Of a stretch of 22,536 nt of DNA, positions 6,513-14,211 are shown in pieces. A program made the translations under genes and the position numbers. The notes under the pieces were generated by a model. The model had not been told where the DNA came from. It saw only the letters and a program-made list of their open reading frames with translations, and did not search any database. Origin of the DNA: a virus; IMG/VR virus record IMGVR_UViG_3300028197_000973, positions 1-22,536 of that record; one strand, given 5' to 3'. Position 1 is the first letter of the stretch. Each line of letters begins with the position of its first letter.

Positions 6513-6514
6513 CA

Positions 6515-6991
6515 ATGACAGGTTTAGCAAGTAATAGTAACCTACCACCTGATCCTGAAATCATAGCGAGGGCATGGTGTTTAGAGAAAACTCCTATAAC
6601 AGATGTAGTGGGTACAAGAATAGCAACAAGATTACCTCAAAATCCGACTTTACCATTTTTAGTAATTACCAACGGTGGAGGTAATTTATTAGATCCAAGT
6701 TCACAAGCAGCTATTAGTCAACAGTCAATGATTTTTAATTGCTATGCAGGAAGATGGGGTGGATCTGGATCTAAAGGTGAACCTGATTACACTACAGCAA
6801 GTAATTTAGCTCAAGTAGTTTTTAAGGAACTCTTTATAGAATCTAACGAAAAAGTTACAACTGCTAGCGGTGTAAATGGTTGGATTTATGGTTTTGAAAT
6901 ACAAACAACGCCTACGCGAGTAGAGGAAGCTGAGACTATGGTTGCTAACTTTGAAGTAGTAGCTCTTATGACTTACAGAGCTTCTGGTTAG
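6515..6991 (+). CDS. Tail terminator / tail completion protein
   Basis: A 158-residue protein in the slot where siphoviruses encode the protein that caps the tail tube and binds the neck (lambda gpU or HK97/SPP1 gp17 type). Compatible features are the N-terminal helix, TRIATRLPQNPTLPFLVIT (start of the beta-sheet domain, as in DUF3168-type proteins), a central NCYAGRWGG strand, the helix TTASNLAQVVFKELF, and a final strand FEVVALMTYR. Motif support is moderate; position is the stronger argument. Only two bases separate it from the neck gene. Confidence 0.65.
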   Translation: MTGLASNSNLPPDPEIIARAWCLEKTPITDVVGTRIATRLPQNPTLPFLVITNGGGNLLDPSSQAAISQQSMIFNCYAGRWGGSGSKGEPDYTTASNLAQVVFKELFIESNEKVTTASGVNGWIYGFEIQTTPTRVEEAETMVANFEVVALMTYRASG

Positions 6992-7029
6992 TCACTGAAT
7001 AACACTAATTTGCAAAATAATCATCTAAT

Positions 7030-7046
7030 ATTACCCTTGAGGTAAT
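7030..7046 (+). promoter_or_regulatory. Small hairpin covering a ribosome-binding site
   Basis: ATTACC (7030-7035) can pair with GGTAAT (7041-7046) around CTTGA. The GAGG core of the Shine-Dalgarno sequence for the gene at 7049 sits in the loop and stem. The stem is only six pairs and AU-rich, so any effect on translation would be mild. Confidence 0.3.
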
Positions 7047-7048
7047 TT

Positions 7049-7354
7049 ATGAAAATAAAAGTTAAAGTTAATCCTAATTATCCAGCTGACGCAGTTGGCG
7101 ATGAGATATTGGGCTTAACCTTTACCAAAAATGAATGGACGGAAGTTAATGGGACTGACTGGAAAAGACTCAAAGAATCAACTGGTCGTATGTGGAACGG
7201 TGAGCTATCTATACCAATGCTTATCGAACAAGGATCAGAGTGGGAGATCAAACCAGTCATTCAGACCAATATTGAGGAAGACAATTCCACAATATATGGC
7301 GATGAGGAAGCTGACGACTCTTCGAAAGACTGGTATAAGTCGGAAGAAGAATAG
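7049..7354 (+). CDS. Small acidic hypothetical protein
   Basis: A 101-residue protein of unknown function. The N-terminal ~70 residues are a compact mixed-charge region (LGLTFTKNEWTEVNGTDWKRLKES), reminiscent of small beta-rich phage proteins. The C-terminal ~30 residues are highly acidic (EEDNSTIYGDEEADD and KSEEE) and probably disordered. TGAGGTAA gives a good start signal six bases before the ATG. It lies between the tail terminator and the major tail protein. Acidic tails occur in assembly factors, but nothing here proves a role. Confidence 0.75.
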   Translation: MKIKVKVNPNYPADAVGDEILGLTFTKNEWTEVNGTDWKRLKESTGRMWNGELSIPMLIEQGSEWEIKPVIQTNIEEDNSTIYGDEEADDSSKDWYKSEEE

Positions 7355-7366
7355 CTGATCAAAATG

Positions 7367-7384
7367 ATTAGTTGTACAACTAAT
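7367..7384. promoter_or_regulatory. Perfect 18-bp palindrome before the major tail gene
   Basis: ATTAGTTGT (7367-7375) is followed at once by its exact reverse complement ACAACTAAT (7376-7384). It sits in the only 53-base gene-free gap between the acidic protein and the major tail protein. As DNA it suits a dimeric protein-binding site; as RNA it gives a seven-pair stem with a GUAC loop. No T-run follows. Confidence 0.45.
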
Positions 7385-7407
7385 AATAAGTAAGTTAGGA
7401 GAAATAT

Positions 7408-8052
7408 ATGCCAACGACATATAATACAGCAGGTACAGTTTCGGATGTGCTTATCGGCACAGGCGTACTGTATGTGGCTGCAAAAGGCACCAGCTTTCCT
7501 GGTAACACAGGATCTGACTGGGAAGACAACCCAAGCGGTTGGACTGATGTTGGTTTCTCAGAAGACGGCTGGACTTTAGAGTATGATAAAACTTTCGAAG
7601 ATATCATGGTTGCAGAAGAAATTGATCCAATAAAATCAGTTAAATCTGCACAAGAGATCAGATTAACTGGTACTCTTGCACAAGCAAGTTTAGCTAATAT
7701 TAAAGAAGCCTTTGGAGGTGGAACGATCGAACAAGATCAAACCACTAACTTTGCAGCTGGTTTTGACACATTAGTGCCACCATCAACTGATGGCTTCGTA
7801 GAGAAATCACTATTACTAGTAACTGAAGGACCAGGAGGTTCAATCAGACACCTAGAAATTCCTAGAGCTATAAATGTTGGAGCTTTCTCTATGGCGCAAC
7901 AAAAAGCACCTCAAAAAGTGCTTCTTGCCACAGAGTTTAAGATCCTTGCCCCTGATAGTGTTGCTACATCTGTAGGAACAACAGGCGGTAAAAAGAACAT
8001 TTTTAGAATTGTTGATAACACTAATGCAACAACAGAAGGAAGTGTAAACTAA
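7408..8052 (+). CDS. Major tail (tube) protein
   Basis: A 214-residue protein that should form the stacked rings of the tail tube. Supporting features are size, position before the chaperone and tape measure genes, and a beta-rich sequence with the phrases WTDVGFSEDGWTLEYDKTFEDI, SAQEIRLTGTLAQASLANIKEAFGG and a late strand VLLATEFKILAP. Tube proteins commonly show the D-G-W/Y-T-x-E pattern followed by a long loop and a helix with LA.AS..N...A (known family style). AGGAGA (7397-7402) lies five bases before the ATG, as strong as for the capsid gene, in line with high copy number. A perfect palindrome precedes the gene. Confidence 0.85.
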   Translation: MPTTYNTAGTVSDVLIGTGVLYVAAKGTSFPGNTGSDWEDNPSGWTDVGFSEDGWTLEYDKTFEDIMVAEEIDPIKSVKSAQEIRLTGTLAQASLANIKEAFGGGTIEQDQTTNFAAGFDTLVPPSTDGFVEKSLLLVTEGPGGSIRHLEIPRAINVGAFSMAQQKAPQKVLLATEFKILAPDSVATSVGTTGGKKNIFRIVDNTNATTEGSVN

Positions 8053-8081
8053 ATTAACTCATAACGATCGGAGGAATAATA

Positions 8082-8432
8082 ATGAGTAAACGATTTAAAG
8101 ATTTTGATGCTGCACAGGACTCAAAAAACCCTGAGCCAATCAAGATAAAAGTAAGCGGAAATGAATATGAGTTTCCATCATTTTTATCAGCGTCAGTTGT
8201 TTTAGAACAACTAACATGGATTGGGGACGATGGTGCTGTTGCAGCTTCGAATCTTCCAAGATGGTTTGTAACCGTTTTCGGAAAAGAAAACTATAACAAA
8301 ATTTCAAAAGATGTCCCTTTTCAAAAGCTACAAGAAATATCACAATGGCTTATGGAACAGTATGGACTTTCTGATACAAATCAAGAATTAGCAGGCGGAC
8401 TGACTGAGGATGATGGTGATACCCCAAAATAA
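8082..8432 (+). CDS. Tail assembly chaperone, short form (gpG-like)
   Basis: A 116-residue protein that should coat the tape measure protein and recruit tube subunits, as lambda gpG does. It has a short N-terminus, a small beta part (IKIKVSGNEYEFPSFLSASV), then helices (LEQLTWIGDDG, RWFVTVFGKENYNKI) and an acidic C-terminus ending DDGDTPK. GGAGGAA gives a strong start. The last codons before the stop form C-CCA-AAA (8423-8429), a canonical -1 slippery heptamer, so a portion of ribosomes should continue into the downstream frame to make the long form. Location directly before the tape measure gene is the family norm. Confidence 0.85.
   Translation: MSKRFKDFDAAQDSKNPEPIKIKVSGNEYEFPSFLSASVVLEQLTWIGDDGAVAASNLPRWFVTVFGKENYNKISKDVPFQKLQEISQWLMEQYGLSDTNQELAGGLTEDDGDTPK
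8423..8429 (+). promoter_or_regulatory. -1 ribosomal frameshift slippery site CCCAAAA
   Basis: In the frame of the upstream gene the heptamer reads C CCA AAA, the X XXY YYZ pattern, one codon before its TAA. Slipping back one base re-pairs as CCC AAA and continues with ATA ACT TTT. The new frame is open for 110 codons to TAA at 8759-8761, directly before the tape measure gene. Confidence 0.85.
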
Positions 8433-8761
8433 CTTTTAAGGTCACCGATGTCGTTGAGCGGTGGTCTTATGTAGAGTCCGACTTCAACAAAATATATAAT
8501 ATTATTGAACCTCTTGATCTTGAATGGCGCAAATTTTATAGATTACTGAGTACAATGCCTATAGAGAGTTCTTTATTTTTCGCTCCTTATTCAAATGAAT
8601 ATGCGGAGCAACAAGAAGGTCTATCCGAAAAATCAGATGATCGAAATTGGTATAAAGAAGAACTTGATACAAAGATGGGCAGAAAGCCTAAAGAAAGAAC
8701 TGCCACATCTATAGAAGAATTAATGCAAGACCAGAATAGATACGGTATAGGCAAGGAGTAA
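8429..8761 (+). CDS. Tail assembly chaperone, frameshift extension (T part of gpGT)
   Basis: This frame has no start of its own at its beginning. It is entered by a -1 shift at 8423-8429, giving a 226-residue fusion (116 + 110) encoded by 8082-8429 joined to 8429-8761. The extension begins ITFKVTDVVERWSYVESDFN, continues with a helical LDLEWRKFYRLLSTMP segment, and ends in a charged tail (GRKPKERTATSIEELMQDQN). In lambda the T part binds soluble tail tube subunits (known). An internal ATG at 8555 could be mistaken for the start of a 68-residue gene, but it lacks a good ribosome-binding site and the frame is open and protein-like well upstream of it. The AAGGAG near its end serves the tape measure gene. 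Confidence 0.82.
   Translation: MTFKVTDVVERWSYVESDFNKIYNIIEPLDLEWRKFYRLLSTMPIESSLFFAPYSNEYAEQQEGLSEKSDDRNWYKEELDTKMGRKPKERTATSIEELMQDQNRYGIGKE
8437..8469 (+). promoter_or_regulatory. Stimulatory stem-loop for frameshifting
   Basis: Bases 8437-8447 can pair with 8459-8469 to give 11 pairs (two G-U, the rest Watson-Crick, with a CACCG/CGGUG core) around an 11-base loop. The stem starts seven bases after the slippery heptamer, inside the 5-9 base window typical of -1 frameshift signals. Assignment is by hand pairing. Confidence 0.6.
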
Positions 8762-8762
8762 A

Positions 8763-11700
8763 ATGGCTTTTGGTAATCCTTTACAAGGTGTAGTAAAGTT
8801 AATGATCGGCGCTTCGCCTGATCTATCTCAACTCAAAATAGATGCTGATAAAGGTGTAGGTGAGGCTGCAAATCAAATAAAAAAGATGACAGCAATGCAT
8901 GCTTCAGTAGCAGCAGGTGCTTTGATAGGTATGGGTACTATTTCGATAGGTCTTATAAAAGCAGCACAGTCTGCTATAGCTTTTGAAGAATCTTTTGCTG
9001 GTATCAGGAAAACTGTTGAAGCTTCTGACGCAGAATTTGGTAGATTAGCAAGTCAAATAAAACAATTAAGCACCATTATACCAGTAAGTACAGACGAATT
9101 AAATAGAATTGGTGAATTAGGTGGTCAGTTAGGTATAGCTACTCAAAATCTTCCTGAGTTTATTAAAACAGTTTCTACACTTGCAACGACAACTAACTTA
9201 ACTGTTGATAATGCTGCACTTGGTCTTGCTAGATTAGATGCTATAGCTCAAACAAATGGTCAAACTTTTGAAAATATGTCTTCTGTAATAGTTGATCTTG
9301 GTAACAACTTCGCAGCTACTGAATCAGAGATTATGACTACAGTATTAAGAATTGCTCAGGCTGCAGCCCAGGTTGGCGCAACAACAGAAGACGCACTAGC
9401 CTTTGCTGCTGCTTTACAAGCTATTGGTGTACCAGCTCAAGCTGGTGGTACAGCTGTAGCTCGTGTATTCCAAGCAATTAATGAAGCTGTTATAACAGGC
9501 GGAGAAAGTTTAGAAAAATTTGCCACAATAGCAGAAGCCTCTGGTAGAGTTACAGCAGATAATTTTGCAGATTCTTTTGGAGATGATCCAGCTATGGCTG
9601 TTGTTTCATTTATTGAAGGCTTAAATGAACTTAATAAAGAAGGTGTAAATATAATTCAGTTTTTAGATGATTTAGATCTAAAACAAAGAAGAACAATGCT
9701 TTCTATATTAGGTCTTGCAGAAGCAGAAGGCGTTTTGGCGGATGCTGTAATGACATCAAGGAACGCTTTTGAAGAAAACAATGCTGCTCTTGAAGAAGCT
9801 GTAAAAAGATATACGACTACAGCTTCACAGATACAAATAACAAAAAATACTTTTAATGAATTAGGTATTCAAGTTGGTGAGAATCTTATACCAGCATTTA
9901 GAGGAATATTAGATACAGTTCAAGAAACAATACTTGCTTTTTCTGAAAGTGAAAAAGTAGGAAGAACATTAGGACAAATGATGGTAGGGCTTGGTGTGAT
10001 AGCAGCTGCAACAACTGTAAGAATAATGCAACTTAATGGTGTTTTGACTACTTTAAAAGGACACCCTGTTATTCTCGGTATTACAGCTATAACTACACTA
10101 TTTACGGCATTCGCAGTATCAGTAGCAAAATCAGAAGGTGAAATTATACAGCTTCGCAGAAACTTAGATGCGTTTTCTCAAGATGGTAAAATAACTGAAA
10201 ATACTATAAAAGCTATATTAGACACAACACTAGAGTTTGACAAAGTACTATCTGGTTTAAGTTTTGAAGATCGTTTCAATACTGAAAATATGATAGCTGA
10301 AGCTATTGTTGGTGGACCTAGTGAACAAAAAGCTCTTATTGAACATCTCAATACTGTAATTGAATCAAATCAAATAATACTTGATCAAAATAGAATATAT
10401 GGGGATCAAGAAGGGGTCATGCAAGCAGCAGTTGCAATAAAAAGTGCTAAAGATGTTCTAGGAATTATGGAAGAAATCAATCTTGGTATAATTGATAGGG
10501 AAAAATTACAACACGAAAATCTTAGAACGCAAGCTATGGAAGAATTAGGTATTAAAAGACTTGCTGAGACAGGCACTAGAGCTAGAGCTATGCAGGAACA
10601 ATCAATTATTATGTTTATGCAGCATCAAAAAGCTGTAGAAGCTGACAAAGAAGCAATGACTGCATTAAGTGAAGAAATGACAGGCTTAAAATCCATGTTT
10701 GAAGCAATCGACGAAGCTGTAGTAGATTCTACTGAAAGTTTTATTAGAAGTTTTCAAGCCTTACCTAACGCTGTAATAATGTCTGCTGATGCAATGGTAG
10801 AAAACTTTAGAGCAAGGTTCTTGCTTACAGAGATTTTTAAAGCGCAAATTGAAGAACTTAAAGTATTAGGTAATGATGATCTAGCACTTTTCTTCTCACA
10901 ACTAGGTCCTGAAGTAGCACCAAATTTAGCTAACTTACTTGCAAGCCCTGAAGCTATGGCAGAATTAGAAGCAGGCTTAGAAGCTACCGAAAATACAATG
11001 GTTGAAGGTCTTAAAGATAGTTCAACAAGAATTGCTGAAATATTAGGAAACGAATTTGGTTTAAGAGGCAAAGAATCTGGTATCGCATATATGGATGGGT
11101 TAACAGAAGGTTTTAAATCTGGTGCGCCAGAAACAGAGGGCGAGCTTTCTAAGAAATTAGAGGGTATAGCTAAAATAGCTGAAATAGTATTTGACACTGG
11201 ATCACCATCTAGGAGAATGAAAAAACTTGGTAACTTCATCATGCTTGGTTTCACTCAAGGTATTCAGCAAGGTTATCCGAGTTTAGAAAGAGAATTCGAA
11301 GGACAAATGATCGATCTTGTAGATATGATAGAAAGTAGTGTCAATGACGCAGTTTCAGCTATCTCAGGATCTTTTGGTGATCAGTTCGGTGCTTTTGGTT
11401 CTATGAATAATATTACCAAAATGAATAAAGATTTAAATAAATTGTTAGCAGAACAAACAAAACTGTACCAAGGTAATACAGCAGCTCAAACTAAAGCAAT
11501 CTTTGAAGCTCAGGAAAGAGTGGATTTTCTTACTTTGGCTGTGTCAGAGGGTACAGCTCCTTTATTTGAATTACAAATCGCAGAAGAGGAACTTGCAAAA
11601 GCTAAGAGAGCTAATGCTGATGAGCAAATAAAAGTTGCTGAAGATATAGAGTCAATACAAACCAGGATAGCTTCAGGAACATTTAGTGCCGCTAAAGACG

Positions 11701-12344
11701 GATTTGGACTATTACAAGCAGGACCTGAAGCTGTAGCTCAATTTGAAGAAGTAGCAAGAGTATTAGGAATTGATGAAAAACTAATAAGTAAGATTACTAC
11801 TAAGTCTTCAGAGCTTGCAAATACTTTAGGAACAGACTTTGCTGGTGTGATTAATGATATTTCCCAAGAATATTTTGATTTTAACCTAAAAGTAGAACAA
11901 GAAAAAATTACTTTGAATCTTGACACTACTGACGCAACTATGAGTATGATGGAATGGCTGGAATGGTACACCTCTACTATAAATAGTACCAACAATGCTG
12001 TAAGCCCATCAGTCGGTACTGGTCAAAACGAATTTACAATACCAATGATGGCAGGTGGTGGAAGAATACCTATGTATGCTAAAGGTGGAACTCTTGGTTC
12101 TGGATACGGAATAGTTGGGGAAGCAGGACCAGAATTAATTAGAGCAATACCTGGTGGTGGTGTGGATATTACACCAATAGGTTCTAAGAGTGCGTCTAGT
12201 ATTAATATTAGTAATCTAAATGTAAATGTTACTGGTGTTCCATCTGATCCAATGCAAGCAAGAAAAGCAGCTATTGCTATAAAGAAAGAACTTTCAAGAT
12301 TAGATAAAGAAGGACATATAGGAACAGGTATCAGAGGTAGATAG
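8763..12344 (+). CDS. Tail tape measure protein (TP901-like core)
   Basis: A 1193-residue protein that sets tail length and is ejected with DNA. The core near residues 72-240 is TP901-type: FEESFAGIRKTVEA, LSTIIPVSTDELNRIGELGGQLG, SEIMTTVLRIAQAAAQVGATTEDALA and GVPAQAGGTAVARVFQ. Hydrophobic, membrane-capable segments lie at ~46-68 and ~405-455. Long helical stretches fill the middle. Near residues 1095-1135 comes the Gly-rich AGGGRIPMYAKGG with VGEAGPELI, the usual tape measure C-terminal loop. No lytic transglycosylase or peptidase motif is evident. At about 1.5 angstrom per residue (general rule) the tail would be near 180 nm at most. AAGGAG (8753-8758) precedes the ATG; the stop shares a base with the next GTG. 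Confidence 0.93.
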   Translation: MAFGNPLQGVVKLMIGASPDLSQLKIDADKGVGEAANQIKKMTAMHASVAAGALIGMGTISIGLIKAAQSAIAFEESFAGIRKTVEASDAEFGRLASQIKQLSTIIPVSTDELNRIGELGGQLGIATQNLPEFIKTVSTLATTTNLTVDNAALGLARLDAIAQTNGQTFENMSSVIVDLGNNFAATESEIMTTVLRIAQAAAQVGATTEDALAFAAALQAIGVPAQAGGTAVARVFQAINEAVITGGESLEKFATIAEASGRVTADNFADSFGDDPAMAVVSFIEGLNELNKEGVNIIQFLDDLDLKQRRTMLSILGLAEAEGVLADAVMTSRNAFEENNAALEEAVKRYTTTASQIQITKNTFNELGIQVGENLIPAFRGILDTVQETILAFSESEKVGRTLGQMMVGLGVIAAATTVRIMQLNGVLTTLKGHPVILGITAITTLFTAFAVSVAKSEGEIIQLRRNLDAFSQDGKITENTIKAILDTTLEFDKVLSGLSFEDRFNTENMIAEAIVGGPSEQKALIEHLNTVIESNQIILDQNRIYGDQEGVMQAAVAIKSAKDVLGIMEEINLGIIDREKLQHENLRTQAMEELGIKRLAETGTRARAMQEQSIIMFMQHQKAVEADKEAMTALSEEMTGLKSMFEAIDEAVVDSTESFIRSFQALPNAVIMSADAMVENFRARFLLTEIFKAQIEELKVLGNDDLALFFSQLGPEVAPNLANLLASPEAMAELEAGLEATENTMVEGLKDSSTRIAEILGNEFGLRGKESGIAYMDGLTEGFKSGAPETEGELSKKLEGIAKIAEIVFDTGSPSRRMKKLGNFIMLGFTQGIQQGYPSLEREFEGQMIDLVDMIESSVNDAVSAISGSFGDQFGAFGSMNNITKMNKDLNKLLAEQTKLYQGNTAAQTKAIFEAQERVDFLTLAVSEGTAPLFELQIAEEELAKAKRANADEQIKVAEDIESIQTRIASGTFSAAKDGFGLLQAGPEAVAQFEEVARVLGIDEKLISKITTKSSELANTLGTDFAGVINDISQEYFDFNLKVEQEKITLNLDTTDATMSMMEWLEWYTSTINSTNNAVSPSVGTGQNEFTIPMMAGGGRIPMYAKGGTLGSGYGIVGEAGPELIRAIPGGGVDITPIGSKSASSINISNLNVNVTGVPSDPMQARKAAIAIKKELSRLDKEGHIGTGIRGR

Positions 12345-12826
12345 TGATAAAGAAGATAAAAGATAATATAGGTTTAGTTGCAACAGCAATAGCTCTTATG
12401 GGATCTGTTGGTGCAGGAGTGCAATCAGTCGGACAAATAGTTAATACACTTCAAGGTATTGATGAAAGAATGGTTGGAATAGAAATAGAGTTTGAACAAC
12501 TCAAACAAGACACAATGGTTTCAAATGATATTGCAGTTCTTTATGAAAAAATATTTGCGTTAGAAATGGCGGCACAAAATGTAGGCAGGTTTACTGAGGA
12601 AATGGCTACCTTACAAGCTAACTTATATAACTTAGAGCAACAGGTTAGAGAAGGTGGTTTTGATTTAGACAGATATTACTTATTAGAGAAGTGGGAGTAT
12701 CAAGAACTTAATGATTCAATAACTAGGATGGAAACACAAGTACAAAGTGTCAACAATAATATGTGGGAACTTAACGATTTAAAAACTAGATTAGCTTATT
12801 TAGAAGCAGTTGGTCATGGACATTAA
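12344..12826 (+). CDS. Membrane-anchored coiled-coil protein of unknown function
   Basis: A 160-residue protein starting at a GTG that shares its G with the tape measure stop (TAGTG). Residues 1-7 are basic (IKKIKDN), ~8-32 are a hydrophobic membrane segment (IGLVATAIALMGSVGAG), and the rest is an alpha-helical coiled coil rich in Glu, Gln, Leu and Met (TEEMATLQANLYNLEQQVREG, TRMETQVQSVNNNMWELNDLK). It ends GHGH. Topology would place the N-terminus in the cytoplasm and the coil outside, or the segment may enter the tail channel beside the tape measure protein. A holin- or spanin-like part cannot be excluded, but there is no lysis gene nearby. The role is unknown. Confidence 0.7.
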   Translation: MIKKIKDNIGLVATAIALMGSVGAGVQSVGQIVNTLQGIDERMVGIEIEFEQLKQDTMVSNDIAVLYEKIFALEMAAQNVGRFTEEMATLQANLYNLEQQVREGGFDLDRYYLLEKWEYQELNDSITRMETQVQSVNNNMWELNDLKTRLAYLEAVGHGH

Positions 12827-12949
12827 ATGATAGGAAACAAAGAAAAACATTACCTAAAATCTTGTAAATCAGATTTTAAATGTGGTAATTATTTTTATGG
12901 ACCTAAATATCAATACTGTGAAAAATGTAGAGCAAAGGATATGTGCTAA
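12827..12949 (+). CDS. 40-residue cysteine-rich mini-protein (zinc-ribbon-like)
   Basis: The ATG begins directly after the upstream TAA (12824-12826) and the frame ends at TAA 12947-12949, whose last A is the first base of the next ATG. The gene thus fills the gap exactly. The product carries cysteines at 13, 19, 31, 34 and 40 (C-x5-C-x11-C-x2-C-x5-C) among aromatic and lysine residues (CGNYFYGPKYQYCEKC), which fits a small zinc-binding fold. It contains the AAAGGA (12934-12939) that serves the next gene. Function is unknown; a metal-stabilised tail-tip or assembly protein, or a small regulator, are options. Confidence 0.6.
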   Translation: MIGNKEKHYLKSCKSDFKCGNYFYGPKYQYCEKCRAKDMC

Positions 12950-14211
12950 TGGCTAATACTCATCAAGTTACTATAGGACATCTTAGTTTTACATCACCGG
13001 GTAGTATAAGTTATAGTTCTGGTGGAGATGGAAGAAGATATAGTATAAGCGGAACTCTTGCGCATACCGATTCAAATTCATTAGATTTGACACAAAACCT
13101 ATACATTAGAGATGAACTAATGTCTATGGCTTCTTACGACCATGTTTATCCTTTCACATATACAGGTGAAACAACTATGTCTGGATATGTCAAAGTAGAA
13201 ACTTCAGATGTTACAGTAGAGAGATTTGGTGGAGCCGGAATGAAATATAATATATCATTAGAATGGCTAGGAAATCCTGGTGAAATAAGGTTTGAATCAC
13301 AATTTTCTGGAGCTTTGTTAGATAATAATCATAGCGTCACTACATCGGATTCACAATTTTTTGTTGCTCCTTCTGGGGCTTATTCGGTACATATTCCATC
13401 AGTAGGAACAGGAACAGCTCCTGCTTTAGAAACAAGAAGTGCTAGTTACAGTACAGGTTCTGTAGATTTAAAATTTTTTAGCGGTTCAAATTTAAGAAGT
13501 AATAATATTGAATTTGAGTGTAATCCAGAAGATTATCTCAAAGGTGCAGTAAAGATAAGCACCAATGGAAAAGTAAGAAATGGTTTATACAGTCCAAATA
13601 CTAATGTTGACCAAACTATTATTGAAAACGGACTAATTAAAATAGCTCTAACAAACAGTAATATAAAGTCTAGATTTACTACTTCTTTATGGGATACAGA
13701 TGGATGGAGAAGCGAAAAAGAATATTTTGTTGCGAAAGGTAGTTCCAAAACAGAGTGGGATGGATGGAACACAGTCACTATAATAAAAAATTATCCAGAG
13801 TGTGCAACTGTTAGATTTACTTCACAAGCAAATACAGATGGTAGCGGAAGACTAGTGTTTGATGTTTCTTTAAGAAGAGGCTCAAGATTTTTTAGTCTTG
13901 TAGTAAGTTCTTATGGAACAGCCGACGAAATACACATACAAAGAACTACAGCAGAAGCAGCGACTTCTGGTACTGGTTACATTAAATCTTCTAGTAACGA
14001 CTCTGAGGGTAATCACTATATACTGGGTTCTCCAAACACACATAGCACAGATACAACTAATGGAGGTATCAACCTTACTGCTACACAAATGAAGGCTTTT
14101 GTTGGTTATATATTTGACGGCACATCTGCTGCCGGTCAAAACACAGCTGATAATATGAGAGACTCATATTTAGACTTTGTTTATGAGTATGTAAGGACAA
14201 TCAGAGCATGA
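12949..14211 (+). CDS. Distal tail protein (Dit-like), minor tail protein
   Basis: A 420-residue protein, placed where siphoviruses encode the distal tail hub ring between tape measure and Tal/J-like proteins. The N-terminal ~130 residues (HQVTIGHLSFTSPGSISYSS, SGYVKVETSDVTVERFGG, KYNISLEWLG) are beta-rich and fit a Dit N-domain. Residues ~150-400 are a second beta-rich region with DVSLRRGSRFFSLVVSS, possibly a galectin- or carbohydrate-binding-like domain as in evolved Dits (inference). I chose the ATG at 12949 rather than a GTG at 12943: AAAGGA (12934-12939) lies nine bases from the ATG and only three from the GTG, and the ATG forms the TAATG overlap common in this cluster. It overlaps the hub gene by four bases (ATGA). 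Confidence 0.6.
   Translation: MANTHQVTIGHLSFTSPGSISYSSGGDGRRYSISGTLAHTDSNSLDLTQNLYIRDELMSMASYDHVYPFTYTGETTMSGYVKVETSDVTVERFGGAGMKYNISLEWLGNPGEIRFESQFSGALLDNNHSVTTSDSQFFVAPSGAYSVHIPSVGTGTAPALETRSASYSTGSVDLKFFSGSNLRSNNIEFECNPEDYLKGAVKISTNGKVRNGLYSPNTNVDQTIIENGLIKIALTNSNIKSRFTTSLWDTDGWRSEKEYFVAKGSSKTEWDGWNTVTIIKNYPECATVRFTSQANTDGSGRLVFDVSLRRGSRFFSLVVSSYGTADEIHIQRTTAEAATSGTGYIKSSSNDSEGNHYILGSPNTHSTDTTNGGINLTATQMKAFVGYIFDGTSAAGQNTADNMRDSYLDFVYEYVRTIRA

Noticed and set aside
7131-7358. 75-residue + strand frame overlapping the small acidic gene
   Set aside because: The 7049 frame has the strong start signal and a coherent product; this one is an out-of-frame shadow.
8555-8761. Separate 68-residue gene starting at ATG 8555
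   Set aside because: The same frame is open and protein-like back to the slippery site at 8423-8429, no good ribosome-binding site precedes 8555, and the layout matches a frameshifted chaperone.
10754-11254. 166-residue open frame on the minus strand inside the tape measure gene
   Set aside because: Serine/proline/leucine-rich shadow of a clear gene, with no start signal or promoter.
12943-12951. GTG at 12943 as start of the Dit-like protein
   Set aside because: It lies only three bases after AAAGGA, whereas ATG 12949 has nine bases spacing and forms the TAATG overlap seen elsewhere.
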